Part shown: positions 8,817 to 15,806 of the stretch, piece by piece | Layout: each line of letters opens with the position of its first letter | How positions within the stretch are numbered: the stretch's first letter is position 1 | Source of the DNA: Bacteroidales bacterium | GTDB lineage: Bacteria > Bacteroidota > Bacteroidia > Bacteroidales > VadinHA17 | NCBI GenBank assembly: GCA_016709865.1 | Contig: JADJLX010000001.1 | Span: 62,001-126,000 of the forward strand | Length of the DNA: 64,000 nucleotides | Reading direction: 5' to 3' | Position numbers and translations under genes: made by a program | Notes under the pieces: generated by a model | Databases searched by the model: none | Seen by the model: the letters and a program-made list of their open reading frames with translations, nothing else | Told to the model about the DNA's origin: nothing

Positions 8817-9047
8817 TCACATAAAACATATCTTACGCCCAAAGTGACCCATTACTACTATCAACGTGTCTACTCGATAGTCTAACATTCCCTTCTCGAT
8901 CTGGCTGATTCGCGCCGGAGAAACCCCAACCTTAAAAGCCATATCCTTTTGACTAATCCCTGAGTCGCTCCGCAGAGCTTAAACCAGTTCCCCGATCCGT
9001 TCCCTCTCCTGCCTGGTTAAATTTGTATTAAAATTCCTTTTGGGCAT
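8817..9047 (-). pseudogene. XRE/HTH_3 regulator pseudogene with in-frame TAA
   Basis: Reading from the ATG at 9047 gives 22 residues ending R-E-R-I-G-E-L-V, then a TAA stop (codon 23). The same frame continues A-L-R-S-D-S-G-I-S-Q-K-D-M-A, then K-V-G-V-S-P-A-R-I-S-Q-I-E-K-G, to a TGA at 8817. That is a clear Cro/C1-type helix-turn-helix cut by one nonsense codon. A single change of TAA to AAA, CAA or similar would restore a 75-aa protein. It starts 4 bp after the stop of the gene at 9052-9573, an arrangement typical of small two-gene toxin-antitoxin-like pairs. Whether the pair ever worked that way is inference. Confidence 0.7.
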
Positions 9048-9051
9048 ACAG

Positions 9052-9573
9052 CTATTTTTTAACGTAAGATGTGTAAAAAGCACCCATCTTTTTCATAAGC
9101 TTCTCTATTTGAGTTATATCTTCCGGCGGCTGATCGATCCATTCCATCTTATCATACGTCCCATCGACAAACAGAGCACGGAATTTTGGAGTTTTTAAAT
9201 GATGAATGATCTCTTTGAAATCGCTGACCTTTTCAATTTTAAAGATTGGATCTTTCTTAGAGTATTCTTTTACAAGATCATCAATTGGCTTCTGCAGGTA
9301 ATAATCTTCGGTCGTGTAACTAAATAGTTTCCCGTCAGGCTGGAAGACATGGAAGACTTCATCAGTCTGTCGGATACGGTAAACAGTGGAGCTGCTCCTG
9401 TCCTCCAGAATCTCAAGGGTGCAAACCTCCATCATTTTTAAGCGCTTGATAATACTCTCGCCAGGTTGAATTGTAACACCGGTGAAGTGTTCATTAAATA
9501 CACCCACGATTTGTTTTTCCCCAAGCTGGTTCCAGTCGTTTCTGAAAATTACCTCTTTCATATCTGTTTCCAT
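9052..9573 (-). CDS. Hypothetical protein paired with XRE pseudogene
   Basis: A protein of about 173 aa with no recognised domain. It is charged, with no signal peptide or membrane segment. A TAAATTTG -7 box (minus strand 9589-9582) overlaps the upstream GTG at 9582, so translation must start later, at the ATG at 9573 or more comfortably the ATG at 9561. The gene lies directly upstream of the HTH pseudogene. It could be the partner (toxin or accessory) of that regulator, but nothing in the sequence proves this. Confidence 0.65.
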   Translation of the reverse strand: METDMKEVIFRNDWNQLGEKQIVGVFNEHFTGVTIQPGESIIKRLKMMEVCTLEILEDRSSSTVYRIRQTDEVFHVFQPDGKLFSYTTEDYYLQKPIDDLVKEYSKKDPIFKIEKVSDFKEIIHHLKTPKFRALFVDGTYDKMEWIDQPPEDITQIEKLMKKMGAFYTSYVKK

Positions 9574-9581
9574 CGTTTCCA

Positions 9582-9589
9582 CAAATTTA
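9582..9589 (-). promoter_or_regulatory. -7 box TAAATTTG
   Basis: An exact TAnnTTTG match on the minus strand just upstream of the hypothetical gene ending at 9052. It decides against the GTG start at 9582. Confidence 0.45.
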
Positions 9590-9621
9590 AGATTTTTATC
9601 GTCCCATGGTCAAAAACATTA

Positions 9622-9657
9622 ATGGCCAGCCGTTTCTCGATGTTAACGGCTGGCCAT
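9622..9657 (-). terminator. Hairpin terminator
   Basis: A perfect 13-bp stem (9622-9634 with 9645-9657) around a 10-nt loop, followed on the minus strand by a short T-rich stretch (AATGTTTTTG). It lies just after the stop of the gene at 9666-10079, so it most likely ends that transcript. Confidence 0.6.
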
Positions 9658-9665
9658 CCGCCCGC

Positions 9666-10079
9666 CTAGTTTTCTGACGGAAGAAACAGAACATTATCAG
9701 CCAGGTAGATTTTAAAGACGTCAAAATTTTCTTCGTAATCATCAGTTAACGAAATTGAACTAAAAAGCTGCTTTATAACAGGCGTTTTATCTAAATACAT
9801 GACAACCTTCCACTGCCCGGCGTTTTCTCCCTCTGTAATCCTCTCAAGGGTCCAAATTTGAAACTTTATAGACTTAACCACCCTTTCACCCTGATAAGAA
9901 AGAACCGTGTCTAAAAACCAGCATAGTCCTATTTTATCAGTTATATGCTTCACCCCATCAGTTAAAAAGAATTTTGAAAAAATGGATGAATGTCTGTAAT
10001 AATTTTCAGATCCCCGGAATCCTAAAAACTCATTGTTTAAGGATCTTTTTTCGGGTTTTACATTTTCTAAATTTTCCAT
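9666..10079 (-). CDS. DUF6876-like hypothetical protein of mobile elements
   Basis: The 137-aa protein has the pattern G-S-E-N-Y-Y-R-H, then T-D-G-V-K-H-I-T-D-K and a W-F-L-D segment. This resembles the DUF6876 family, which occurs in Bacteroidota conjugative and mobile regions. No catalytic motif is visible and the biochemical role is unknown. Its leader carries the conserved GGTG-TGTCT-CACC element also found before ardC and before the broken gene at 10151-10315, so the three probably share control. A strong hairpin follows the stop. Confidence 0.65.
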   Translation of the reverse strand: MENLENVKPEKRSLNNEFLGFRGSENYYRHSSIFSKFFLTDGVKHITDKIGLCWFLDTVLSYQGERVVKSIKFQIWTLERITEGENAGQWKVVMYLDKTPVIKQLFSSISLTDDYEENFDVFKIYLADNVLFLPSEN

Positions 10080-10087
10080 GTTTTACA

Positions 10088-10112
10088 CAGTTTTTCCAGT
10101 GTGTCTCACCTT
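10088..10112 (-). promoter_or_regulatory. Conserved leader element, copy 1
   Basis: The plus strand reads CAGTTTTTCCAGTGTGTCTC-ACCTT. On the minus strand this is AAGGTGAGACACACTGG then AAAAACTG, ending 8 nt before the ATG at 10079. The core GGTG-N5-CACC half-sites are imperfect here (one base differs). The same element occurs at 10325-10349 and 11471-11495. Confidence 0.55.
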
Positions 10113-10150
10113 TCAGGTTAAATTAAATATTATTTGTTTGGCAAAAATTA

Positions 10151-10315
10151 TCAAAAAGCGTTTCGCCAGAGCAGTGTTTCTGTCCGCGCCAGAAATTCTG
10201 AAGATCTGCAGTAAACCTTTTACCTAATCCTGTCAAATAAACAGTTTTCGCCTTTTGCGATTGTTGCGCCTGTCTCAGCGCATTTGCTTTTGAATTTTGC
10301 ATTAATAAAGTTCAT
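10151..10315 (-). pseudogene. Broken small conserved gene of mobile region
   Basis: The ATG at 10315 opens a frame reading M-N-F-I-N-A-K-F-K-S-K-C-A-E-T-G and later G-E-N-C-L-F-D-R-I-R, then TAA. The same frame continues K-V-Y-C-R-S-S-E-F and ends at a TGA (10151). The K-S-K-C-A-E-T-G start followed by K-V-Y-C resembles a common small Bacteroidota protein of 60-90 aa with a paired-cysteine pattern. I therefore read it as one gene with a premature TAA at codon 32 and perhaps a lost C-terminus. It has the conserved leader element in front. Confidence 0.55.
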
Positions 10316-10324
10316 AAGATTAAA

Positions 10325-10349
10325 CAGTTTTTTCGGTGTGTCTCACCTT
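10325..10349 (-). promoter_or_regulatory. Conserved leader element, copy 2
   Basis: The minus strand reads AAGGTGAGACACACCG followed by AAAAAACTG, ending 9 nt before the ATG at 10315. GGTG and CACC form a short inverted repeat with a 5-nt centre. Confidence 0.55.
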
Positions 10350-10377
10350 TTTATAATTAAAAGTTTAAAAAAAGTAA

Positions 10378-10402
10378 GCGGGGATGGGGTTCCCACCCCC
10401 GC
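10378..10402 (-). terminator. GC-rich bidirectional terminator after ardC
   Basis: A GC-rich inverted repeat, GCGGGGATGGG pairing with CCCACCCCCGC (one mismatch), is flanked by T8 on the plus-strand side and by TTACTTTTTTT on the minus-strand side. It directly follows the ardC stop and should stop ardC transcription. It could also act in the other direction. Confidence 0.7.
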
Positions 10403-10408
10403 TTTTTT

Positions 10409-11461
10409 TTAACTGACCATTTCAACTTCTTCCACTTCTTCAACCTCGTTATGGCTTTCTGATTTAATATTGAAATGTGGAACTGCTTCAGGAAATCTTT
10501 CAGCTATATAACTGATAGCTTTGTAAGCTTCACCGCATACTTTGAAAGCCAGATTTTCATCTTCTTTCAGGCTCTCTTTCCAGCCCTGCAGATAAACAGC
10601 TGAGTTAATTTTTTGCTGTTCAGGAGCAAAATTATTGCTGGCCATAATGAAGGCGGAGCTTATTTCTGCCACCAGTTCTTCAATTGCATAGGCCTGTTTA
10701 TGGTCTTTATAGCTCTCATTAAACTTTTTTATTCTCCCGGTTCTGATTTCGTGGCCGGTGCTGTGTGTTATTTCATGTAACATCGTAGCATAAAAAAACT
10801 CATTGTTTTTAAATTGCGGTCTGTCAGTTAGCTGAATAAGGTCTTCCATCGGACTATAAAAACAACGATCTGAACCGGGGACCAGATTAATTTTGCATTC
10901 CCAGCCATTAAGAACTTTTTCGCAACCTTCCAGAATTCTTTCAGGATTTGAGTTAATATTTCCTTTGCCTTCTGTCTCATTTAACAAAGTGTTATTGATC
11001 ACTGTTTGTAAGCTTTTTCCGGTCTGGATGTTTGAAAACTGAGCTACATTAAAAACGTGATGAATTTTAATAAACGGAAGCTTTATAATCTTAGCATCGT
11101 TTAACTGCTTTGTTGTCCAGGTATTATATGGACTTTCAGGAAGATTTTTTCTCTGCCCGTTTACCATCTTGTAAAATGAAAAACTGTAAAAATATACCGG
11201 TAAGCCTTCACTTCCTTTGTTTACAAGATAACCCAGGCTTAATCCCTGTTTAAAAGTCATAAACTGAAGAGTACTGAAATTTTTAAACATTGAAGCGAAA
11301 AGCAGAAAGATAAAATTTCCGTTTTTGTACTGGTGGCCGGTCTTGTAATTTGTAGCGGCTGAATTTTGAGTCACAGGAACGAACCAAGGTTTTTCCCAAG
11401 ATTCATCTAATTTGCGGTTTAACATCTCGTTAAACATCTCCTGAAGCTGTTCTTTTTTCAT
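10409..11461 (-). CDS. ArdC-like antirestriction protein / zincin metallopeptidase
   Basis: The 350-aa protein has an N-terminal ArdC-type domain (M-F-N-E-M-L-N-R, W-E-K-P-W, N-Y-K-T-G). This domain binds single-stranded DNA in the plasmid protein ArdC. A C-terminal zincin domain has the metal-binding H-E-I-T-H motif followed by S-T-G-H-E. Such proteins enter with conjugative elements and protect incoming DNA from restriction. It ends in an acidic E-V-E-E-V-E tail. The leader carries copy 3 of the shared element and a GC-rich terminator follows. Carriage of an antirestriction gene on the same island as a Dnd system is notable. Confidence 0.8.
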   Translation of the reverse strand: MKKEQLQEMFNEMLNRKLDESWEKPWFVPVTQNSAATNYKTGHQYKNGNFIFLLFASMFKNFSTLQFMTFKQGLSLGYLVNKGSEGLPVYFYSFSFYKMVNGQRKNLPESPYNTWTTKQLNDAKIIKLPFIKIHHVFNVAQFSNIQTGKSLQTVINNTLLNETEGKGNINSNPERILEGCEKVLNGWECKINLVPGSDRCFYSPMEDLIQLTDRPQFKNNEFFYATMLHEITHSTGHEIRTGRIKKFNESYKDHKQAYAIEELVAEISSAFIMASNNFAPEQQKINSAVYLQGWKESLKEDENLAFKVCGEAYKAISYIAERFPEAVPHFNIKSESHNEVEEVEEVEMVS

Positions 11462-11470
11462 TTTGTTAGT

Positions 11471-11495
11471 CAGTTTTTACGGTGTGCCTCACCTT
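11471..11495 (-). promoter_or_regulatory. Conserved leader element, copy 3
   Basis: The minus strand reads AAGGTGAGGCACACCG followed by TAAAAACTG, ending 9 nt before the ardC ATG at 11461. Upstream, ATTTAATTTGAATT also resembles the sequence before copy 1. Confidence 0.55.
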
Positions 11496-12056
11496 CTAAA
11501 TTCAAATTAAATATGGTTTCAAATGAAACTCTAAACGCTGTATGTCAATTACTTAACATACATAAATTTACAAATATTAATGATGTTATCCAAACATTTT
11601 AAGATCTTTTTTCAAAATATTTTTAATCTTTCTCATTCATAATCTGTATGTTACAAGCAATTAACAATACCTGTTTTAATAATAAATGATGCTTATTTGA
11701 TTATTATAGTTTATTGTTTTTCAGGGGCTTATCAGTATTCACAAATAATTCCTATCTCTTCCCATCTCATTTTTGCATGGGAGCAAAAATGTATAATCAA
11801 TCATTTCGGTATGGGCTTTTGCGCCGAAATGGTAGTGACTAACACCTATTTTGTATTTGAAAAAATTCTTAATCACGTTTTTTCCCTTAAAAACTTCTTC
11901 ATTTCTTCAAATAAAGTACGGATGATATACTCAGCTAAATTCCTGTGTCAACAAATTCATCTCTTTGGGACTAAGTAATTTTAAGTGTTAAAACTATAAA
12001 TCGAAATTTGATGTTGCTTGTGAGAAAAAAATGCTTTTACTCTATATAAAAAATAT
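11496..12056. other. Intergenic region between ardC and abiE with two hairpins
   Basis: About 560 bp between divergently oriented genes. A 93-codon plus-strand frame at 11697-11978 has no convincing start signal or domain, and I do not call it. Two perfect inverted repeats lie close together: CATTTTTGC/GCAAAAATG (11768-11776 with 11783-11791) and CATTTCGG/CCGAAATG (11802-11809 with 11824-11831). They could be regulatory hairpins or recombination-site remnants. Confidence 0.4.
12016..12031. repeat. Direct repeat flanking abiE cassette, left copy
   Basis: GCTTGTGAGAAAAAAA, identical over 16 bp to 13954-13969. TTTGA also occurs 4 nt upstream of both copies. The two copies bracket the abiE genes exactly, and the right copy lies 12 bp from the integrase stop codon. 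Confidence 0.6.
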
Positions 12057-12088
12057 ATGTGACGTTTTTGCCGGTAAATACGTCACAT
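12057..12088 (+). promoter_or_regulatory. Inverted-repeat operator for abiE
   Basis: A perfect 9-bp inverted repeat, ATGTGACGT (12057-12065) and ACGTCACAT (12080-12088), spans the -33 region (TTTTTG at 12065-12070) and ends 4 bp before the -7 box. AbiEi antitoxins bind inverted repeats at their own promoter, so this is the likely autorepression site. Confidence 0.6.
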
Positions 12089-12092
12089 TTCA

Positions 12093-12100
12093 TATATTTG
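12093..12100 (+). promoter_or_regulatory. -7 box of abiE promoter
   Basis: TATATTTG, an exact Bacteroidota -7 match, with a TTTG -33 element 22 bp upstream and the abiEi ATG at 12119. Confidence 0.6.
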
Positions 12101-12118
12101 CAATAAACCGACAATTCG

Positions 12119-12844
12119 ATGAAAGTATCTGATATAGTTATAAATAAGATTAACAGGTTTAAGACTGGTTATGTCTTCACCTATAGTGATTTTGATATAC
12201 CGGTGAAAAATCTGAGTGCCCTTAAAATGTCATTAAACAGATTGGTCTCAGCAGGGAAAATAGTCAGGCTCTCAAAAGGACAGTTCTATAAACCTGAAAT
12301 ATCACAATTCGGATCGCTTAGGCCAGCAGAATATCAGATTGTAAAAGATCTTCTTGAAGACGATAAAAAGATAATAGGGTATCTTACCGGGATTAGTGCA
12401 TTTAATAAACTTGGGCTAACAACACAGATATCGAATACCATCCAGATTGGAACAAATATTGACAAGAAACCTAAAAAAAGAGGGAAATATAATATCCGGT
12501 TCATCAGGCAGAAAAATACAATCACCAGTGATAATATTAATATTCTTCAAATACTTGATGCCATCAGATTCATAAAAAGGATTCCGGATTCAGACGTTTC
12601 TAAATCATGCCAAAGGTTAATTCCGATAATCGGAATGTTGCCAGAAAAAAATCTTGATCTTTTAATCAAATATGCTCTAAAATACAATCCCGGGACCAGA
12701 GCTCTGACAGGGGCAATAGTTGACCAGATAAGTTCAAAAAATAATACAAAGCAGCTACTTGAGTCATTAAATACTGTTTCTGAATATAACTTTAATATTA
12801 GTGAGGCAGTACTGAATAATAAACTAAAATGGAGAATATCATGA
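12119..12844 (+). CDS. abiEi: Type IV toxin-antitoxin AbiEi-family antitoxin (DUF6088)
   Basis: The 241-aa protein has an N-terminal winged-helix region, L-K-M-S-L-N-R-L-V-S-A-G-K-I then K-G-Q-F-Y-K-P. A middle domain follows with I-I-G-Y-L-T-G-I-S-A-F-N-K-L-G-L, typical of DUF6088/AbiEi regulators. These repress their own operon and counter the AbiEii nucleotidyltransferase toxin. The inverted repeat at its promoter and the ATGA overlap with the toxin gene fit this pairing. Length is normal for the family. Confidence 0.85.
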   Translation: MKVSDIVINKINRFKTGYVFTYSDFDIPVKNLSALKMSLNRLVSAGKIVRLSKGQFYKPEISQFGSLRPAEYQIVKDLLEDDKKIIGYLTGISAFNKLGLTTQISNTIQIGTNIDKKPKKRGKYNIRFIRQKNTITSDNINILQILDAIRFIKRIPDSDVSKSCQRLIPIIGMLPEKNLDLLIKYALKYNPGTRALTGAIVDQISSKNNTKQLLESLNTVSEYNFNISEAVLNNKLKWRIS

Positions 12845-13794
12845 CACTGCATGAAAACAAAGAAACTTTTAGTGATGCAATACGAGCCGCCAGTGAGCAT
12901 CTCGGGATCAGAGATGAATTTGTAGAAAAAGATTACTGGGTTACTCTTATTCTTAAAAGACTTTCTCAGTCTGAGTTCAAAAATAAGGTAATTTTTAAGG
13001 GAGGAACCTCACTTTCAAAGGTTCATAAGTTGATAAATAGATTTTCTGAGGATGTAGATCTTGCAATCCTAAAATCAAAAGGACAGACAGAAACTCAGCA
13101 GAGAGTTATGATCAGGAAGGTGGAGAAAGAATTAACTTCAGGTTTCACTGAAATAGAAATTCCAAACTTAACAAGTAAACAGAAAAACTTCCGGAAGACA
13201 GCTTACAATTACGATAGGATTACAAAAAATGATTCAATTGGCCTTCATGACAAATTAATACTTGAGATCAATTCATTTGCCAACCCTGTTCCGTATAATT
13301 TACATCCAGTAAACTCCATGATAGCTCAATTTCTAACCGAGACTGAAAACATTGGACCACTTACTGAATTTAATCTCCATCCATTCGAACTACTTGTTTT
13401 AGATCCAAGGATTACCCTTATTGAAAAAATTCTTTCGCTAATCAGGCTTTCTTTCTATGATGATGGTGTTGAAAGAATAAGAGCTAAAGTCCGGCATTTC
13501 TACGATATCTACTACTTAATAAATACTCCAGCATTCCAAGATCCTGAGAATATATCAAGGTTCAGAGCAGATTTTATAAGAATGTTTGAGGAGGAAAAAA
13601 CCAGGTTTTTTGATCCGGAGAATTGGTATAACTCCGATTACACGGAATCACCTCTGTTTAAAAATTTTACTGTAATCTGGGATCAGATAAAATATTCATA
13701 TGAAAATGATTTCAGACTATTGGTGTTTGGAGAATTCCCTTCAAGTGAGGAAATAGTCAAACAATCTATTTTCTTAATCGAGCTTCTTGGTTAG
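12841..13794 (+). CDS. abiEii: AbiEii-family nucleotidyltransferase toxin
   Basis: A protein of about 317 aa from the ATG at 12841, which overlaps the antitoxin TGA as ATGA; an ATG at 12829 is the alternative. The nucleotidyltransferase signature F-K-G-G-T-S-L-S-K then F-S-E-D-V-D-L-A-I is intact. E-K-I-L-S-L-I-R-L and R-H-F-Y-D-I-Y-Y-L motifs follow, as in AbiEii/COG2253 proteins. The family transfers nucleotides to tRNA or other targets and causes growth arrest or phage abortive infection. All key residues look present, so the toxin is probably active. Confidence 0.88.
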   Translation: MTLHENKETFSDAIRAASEHLGIRDEFVEKDYWVTLILKRLSQSEFKNKVIFKGGTSLSKVHKLINRFSEDVDLAILKSKGQTETQQRVMIRKVEKELTSGFTEIEIPNLTSKQKNFRKTAYNYDRITKNDSIGLHDKLILEINSFANPVPYNLHPVNSMIAQFLTETENIGPLTEFNLHPFELLVLDPRITLIEKILSLIRLSFYDDGVERIRAKVRHFYDIYYLINTPAFQDPENISRFRADFIRMFEEEKTRFFDPENWYNSDYTESPLFKNFTVIWDQIKYSYENDFRLLVFGEFPSSEEIVKQSIFLIELLG

Positions 13795-13953
13795 CCTTAT
13801 GCCCATTTGTTCTTGAAAGGGCGTTGCTTCTTGCCATTACTTATTACTGTATGATAAACCTTAATAATTGGGGTTTATAGTCTATTAAAAAGTAATGCTA
13901 ACTTTTGAACCAAATATAAATCTACAAACATTATTGATTCAGATTTTGACCTA

Positions 13954-13969
13954 GCTTGTGAGAAAAAAA
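13954..13969. repeat. Direct repeat flanking abiE cassette, right copy
   Basis: Same 16 bp as at 12016-12031. It is followed by two further A residues and lies between the abiEii stop (13794) and the integrase stop (13982). Confidence 0.6.
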
Positions 13970-13981
13970 AACAGCAGAACT

Positions 13982-15280
13982 TTAATTTTGAGAAATAAGC
14001 TCTTTTGGTATATGGTTTAAACTCAAAACATTCCAGGTATTGTCCATTACCTGGCTTTTGAATGCATCTGTAATCTTTAAGTATTTTCTAAGATCCTTTT
14101 CTTTTTTAGGAGCTCCCATATCCTGTAATGCTTTTATGTTTACTCCTAACATTATGCTATTTGTAATAAAGGTTTTTCTTGCCGTGTGGAAGGTTATTGC
14201 TTCATGTAGAGGAAGTGACTCTTCCGTGGTTTCACTACCTATCACAGTTTTTTTTATCACCCGCACATTAAAGCCGGTATTTGGCAATTGCTTTTGTGCT
14301 ATGGCTTTACAGCATTCCTTTATGTAATCATTGATTTTTTGGATCGACATTCTTGGTAATGGATTTTCATCTTCTTCATATTTCTTAAGGATTTTGAGAG
14401 CAAAGTCGTTCAAAGGTATCATTTTAACATACCCAGTTTTGACTTGTGTTTTAGTTAACATCTTATTATTAATATGCTCACGCTTTAATGAAACCACATC
14501 ACTGTAACGAAGCCCTGTAAAGGAAGCAAAGCAATATAGATCACGAACTTTTTGTAATCGGCTTATTTCAAATTTATAATCCATTAACACCATTAAATCA
14601 TCCATACTTAGAAAAACAACCTCTTTTTCAGCTTCTTCAGATTTTAGTTTAGGATAAATATTATCGTGATAATAATTCCGGTCTTCAGACCAATGAAGAA
14701 ATGTCGATAGGACTCTTGTAATCTTTGCATAATAACTAAGTTGTTTCTTCTCAGTTAAATATGTGTATTTCTTAAGTTTATCAATAAACTTTACATCCAT
14801 ATTCTCCCAAGTTAAAGTATAATTTGTACCATCTTGGAATCTTATCAGGAAGTTTTTAATAGTTGTATATCCTTTTATGGTATTTTTAGCTTTATCCGAT
14901 TTGTTTGATTCGATAAAATCGTCAAAAACATCCATTACTGAAGTAGATTTAAGGACAGTAGATACCTCAGGAATATTCAGAAGATTTGTCAACTCAAAAT
15001 CTGATGGCTTCCTTCTTTCTTTTGTAACCTTATTAAACAGTATTCTGGCCTGTGATTCAACTTCATCAATAAATGAATTCATTCTTGAGTTTTCATCATA
15101 CTCTTTTGAAGTTACTGAAGAAAGCTTTAATCTCTGGTTTTTTTTATTCCAGTCACGGACTCGTACTTTTCCCAACTTCATTCTATAGGGTTTATAATCG
15201 CTGGTTATTTGAGCCAGGAGAGAAACCTTACCTTGTTTATCGAGCTTTTCTGATTTAAGATAAAATACTATTTGTGCCAT
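13982..15280 (-). CDS. Tyrosine recombinase / integrase of the island
   Basis: The 432-aa protein has an N-terminal arm-binding domain and a SAM-like core-binding domain (around D-D-F-I-E-S-N-K). The catalytic domain holds F-T-G-L-R-Y-S-D (first Arg), H-T-A-R-K-T-F (His-x-x-Arg) and the nucleophile region R-K-Y-L-K-I-T. It is of the Bacteroidota integrative-element type. The usual G-H before the tyrosine is replaced by G-A (M-G-A-P-K-K), so one conserved catalytic His is missing. Its 5' end lies about 160 bp from a tRNA-Leu 3' fragment, as expected for an integrase beside its attachment site. Confidence 0.9.
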   Translation of the reverse strand: MAQIVFYLKSEKLDKQGKVSLLAQITSDYKPYRMKLGKVRVRDWNKKNQRLKLSSVTSKEYDENSRMNSFIDEVESQARILFNKVTKERRKPSDFELTNLLNIPEVSTVLKSTSVMDVFDDFIESNKSDKAKNTIKGYTTIKNFLIRFQDGTNYTLTWENMDVKFIDKLKKYTYLTEKKQLSYYAKITRVLSTFLHWSEDRNYYHDNIYPKLKSEEAEKEVVFLSMDDLMVLMDYKFEISRLQKVRDLYCFASFTGLRYSDVVSLKREHINNKMLTKTQVKTGYVKMIPLNDFALKILKKYEEDENPLPRMSIQKINDYIKECCKAIAQKQLPNTGFNVRVIKKTVIGSETTEESLPLHEAITFHTARKTFITNSIMLGVNIKALQDMGAPKKEKDLRKYLKITDAFKSQVMDNTWNVLSLNHIPKELISQN

Positions 15281-15442
15281 ATTTGAGTGTTTTATACCTC
15301 TTTACATAAACTAAAAGTAGGTGCTAATTAGGTGCTAATAATTACTCAAATGTAATAAAGTGAAATCTAATAAACAAACAAATATCTTTAATATGCTGTA
15401 TATCTGATATATTAGTATAATGAAGTCAAATGAGATAAAATA
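15281..15442. other. Upstream region of integrase
   Basis: AT-rich region between the integrase start and the tRNA-Leu fragment. No gene is seen. It probably holds the integrase promoter and arm-type binding sites, but I cannot define them. Confidence 0.3.
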
Positions 15443-15465
15443 GGTTCAAGTCCGGCTCCGGGTAC
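15443..15465 (+). mobile_element. Attachment site: 3' end of a tRNA-Leu gene
   Basis: GGTTCAAGTCCGGCTCCGGG-TAC is the T-loop, the 3' half of the T-stem, and an acceptor strand TCCGGGT with discriminator A. From memory it differs at one position from the 3' end of E. coli tRNA-Leu(UAA). The expected left half of the T-stem (GCCGG) is replaced by ATAGG, so only the last part of the tRNA is present. This is the usual scar of tRNA-targeted integration. The intact tRNA should lie left of the window. Confidence 0.65.
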
Positions 15466-15466
15466 T

Positions 15467-15530
15467 GAAAACAGAGTGAGAGTGAGAGTGAGAGCGAGTC
15501 AGCTCGAACTCGAGCTCTCTCTCTGTTTTC
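15467..15530. repeat. GAGTGA-rich inverted array
   Basis: GAAAACAGAG (15467-15476) pairs perfectly with CTCTGTTTTC (15521-15530). Between them lie GAGTGA repeats and a near-palindrome, AGCTCGAACTCGAGCT. CGCTCCCGCTCCCACACTCAC follows to about 15557. It directly follows the tRNA fragment and could form a long hairpin at the island boundary. Confidence 0.6.
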
Positions 15531-15557
15531 CTCGCTCCCGCTCCCACACTCACACTT

Positions 15558-15806
15558 TGCCCAAGTAAATGAGCGAGCACTCTTATCTCTATTCTCTCAA
15601 TTTGTGAATGTTCCTGCTGATTTTAAATAGTCCCCCGGAGTCATTACAGAGAGGATTGAGTTTTTATAGTCTTTGGTATTTCTGGCATTAGTCTTTGCTA
15701 CTCAGCCGGCATTAAAACAATCATCTTATTTCCTGTATATTAAATAATCTTTGTATATTTAAATGCAGGAACTTCATTTACCTAATCAACCGGGAGGACT
15801 TAAATC
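15558..15806. other. Intergenic leader of the oxidoreductase gene
   Basis: No gene is seen. An unusually good Shine-Dalgarno-like GGGAGGA lies about 10 nt before the ATG at 15807. TAATCTTTG and TAGTCTTTG are near matches to a -7 box, each with one extra base. Confidence 0.35.

Noticed and set aside
8779..8847. 22-codon plus-strand peptide before the XRE pseudogene
   Set aside because: Too short and without a promoter or ribosome-binding signal; overlaps the pseudogene end.
11697..11978. 93-codon plus-strand frame between ardC and abiE
   Set aside because: No start signal, no domain, odd composition rich in F/I/C, and it spans two hairpins; probably chance.
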